Shown: piece after piece, positions 5,558 through 5,653 of the stretch | Numbering within the stretch: position 1 is the stretch's first letter | Layout of the letters: the number at the start of each line of letters is the position of its first letter | Translations under genes and position numbers: made by a program | Source: Saccharothrix sp. NRRL B-16348 | GTDB taxonomy: Bacteria; Actinomycetota; Actinomycetes; Mycobacteriales; Pseudonocardiaceae | NCBI RefSeq assembly: GCF_001280085.1 | Contig: NZ_LGED01000040.1 | Location: 1 to 5,653 of the forward strand | DNA length: 5,653 bases | Direction of reading: 5' to 3' | Notes under the pieces: model-generated | Databases searched by the model: none | Seen by the model: only the letters and a program-made list of their open reading frames with translations | Told to the model about the DNA's origin: nothing

Positions 5558-5653
5558 ATGAACCCCGATCCCCGGCGCTGGTGGGCACTCGTCGTGCTCG
5601 CGGCGGCGCAGTTCATGGTCATCATGGACACCTCGATCATCGCTGTGGCGCTG
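5558..5653 (+). CDS. DHA2-type MFS efflux transporter, N-terminal part (cut by window edge)
   Basis: The first 32 codons are present and continue past the window. They encode MNPDPRRWWALVVLAAAQFM followed by VIMDTSIIAVAL: a short basic cytoplasmic tail, then the first transmembrane helix. The 'QFMVIMDTSIIAVAL' pattern, with Asp inside helix 1, is typical of the DHA2 (14-helix, QacA/EmrB-like) drug:H+ antiporters of the major facilitator superfamily, which export toxic compounds using the proton gradient. The substrate cannot be inferred. The start is supported by AGGAAGG 7 nt upstream and a TTGACA/TATGTT promoter. Two CsoR/CstR-like operators suggest control by a metal- or sulfur-sensing repressor, which is unusual for a plain drug exporter. 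The gene is divergent from the NACHT gene, with about 190 bp between starts. Confidence 0.86.
   Translation, partial: MNPDPRRWWALVVLAAAQFMVIMDTSIIAVAL

Noticed and set aside
5065..5640. A minus-strand 191-codon frame covering the region between the NACHT and MFS genes.
   Set aside because: It runs through the MFS start, both operators and the N-terminal NACHT codons in another frame, and its product is Arg/Pro-rich with no recognisable domain.

Overview
The window is very GC-rich, with a strong G/C bias at third codon positions, GTG starts, a leaderless-looking gene start and typical actinobacterial families (NarL/DesK two-component pair, a DUF6223-like protein, an NNH-type NACHT protein). 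This points to a high-GC actinomycete. A member of Pseudonocardiaceae or a relative is my guess, but the species cannot be fixed from the sequence.

Left side, plus strand. Bases 1-90 hold the last 29 codons of an IS5-type transposase, so an insertion sequence ends at the left edge. About 10-20 bases further on is a small membrane protein gene of the GlsB/YeaQ/YmgE stress family (110-382). A strong 42-nt hairpin (400-441) separates it from a sensor histidine kinase (445-1551), whose stop overlaps the start of a NarL-type response regulator (1548-2285). The kinase/regulator pair is a translationally coupled two-component system with a multi-pass membrane sensor and no sizeable extracytoplasmic domain.

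Middle and right, minus strand. A DUF6223-like small membrane protein (2204-2554) converges on the response regulator and overlaps its 3' end by 82 bp. It is built from three in-register repeats at an exact 34-residue period. Upstream of it and in the same direction lies a large NACHT-type STAND NTPase (2691-5369, about 892 aa) with an N-terminal helical region, a complete NACHT core and a C-terminal HEAT-like plus leucine-rich-repeat-like region. This is an NLR-like architecture of the kind linked to phage defence in bacteria.

Right edge. A divergent plus-strand DHA2-type MFS transporter starts at 5558 and runs out of the window. Its promoter carries two 17-bp palindromes (ATACCC-N5-GGGTAT and ATACCCC-N3-GGGGTAT) that look like operators of the CsoR/CstR metal- or persulfide-sensing repressor family. 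One lies between the -35 and -10 boxes.

The best candidates for new biology are the NACHT/LRR protein, the two-operator control of the MFS gene, the DUF6223 repeat, and the hairpin that contains the histidine kinase -10 box. No RNA genes, CRISPR arrays or gene-free stretches over 300 bases were seen.
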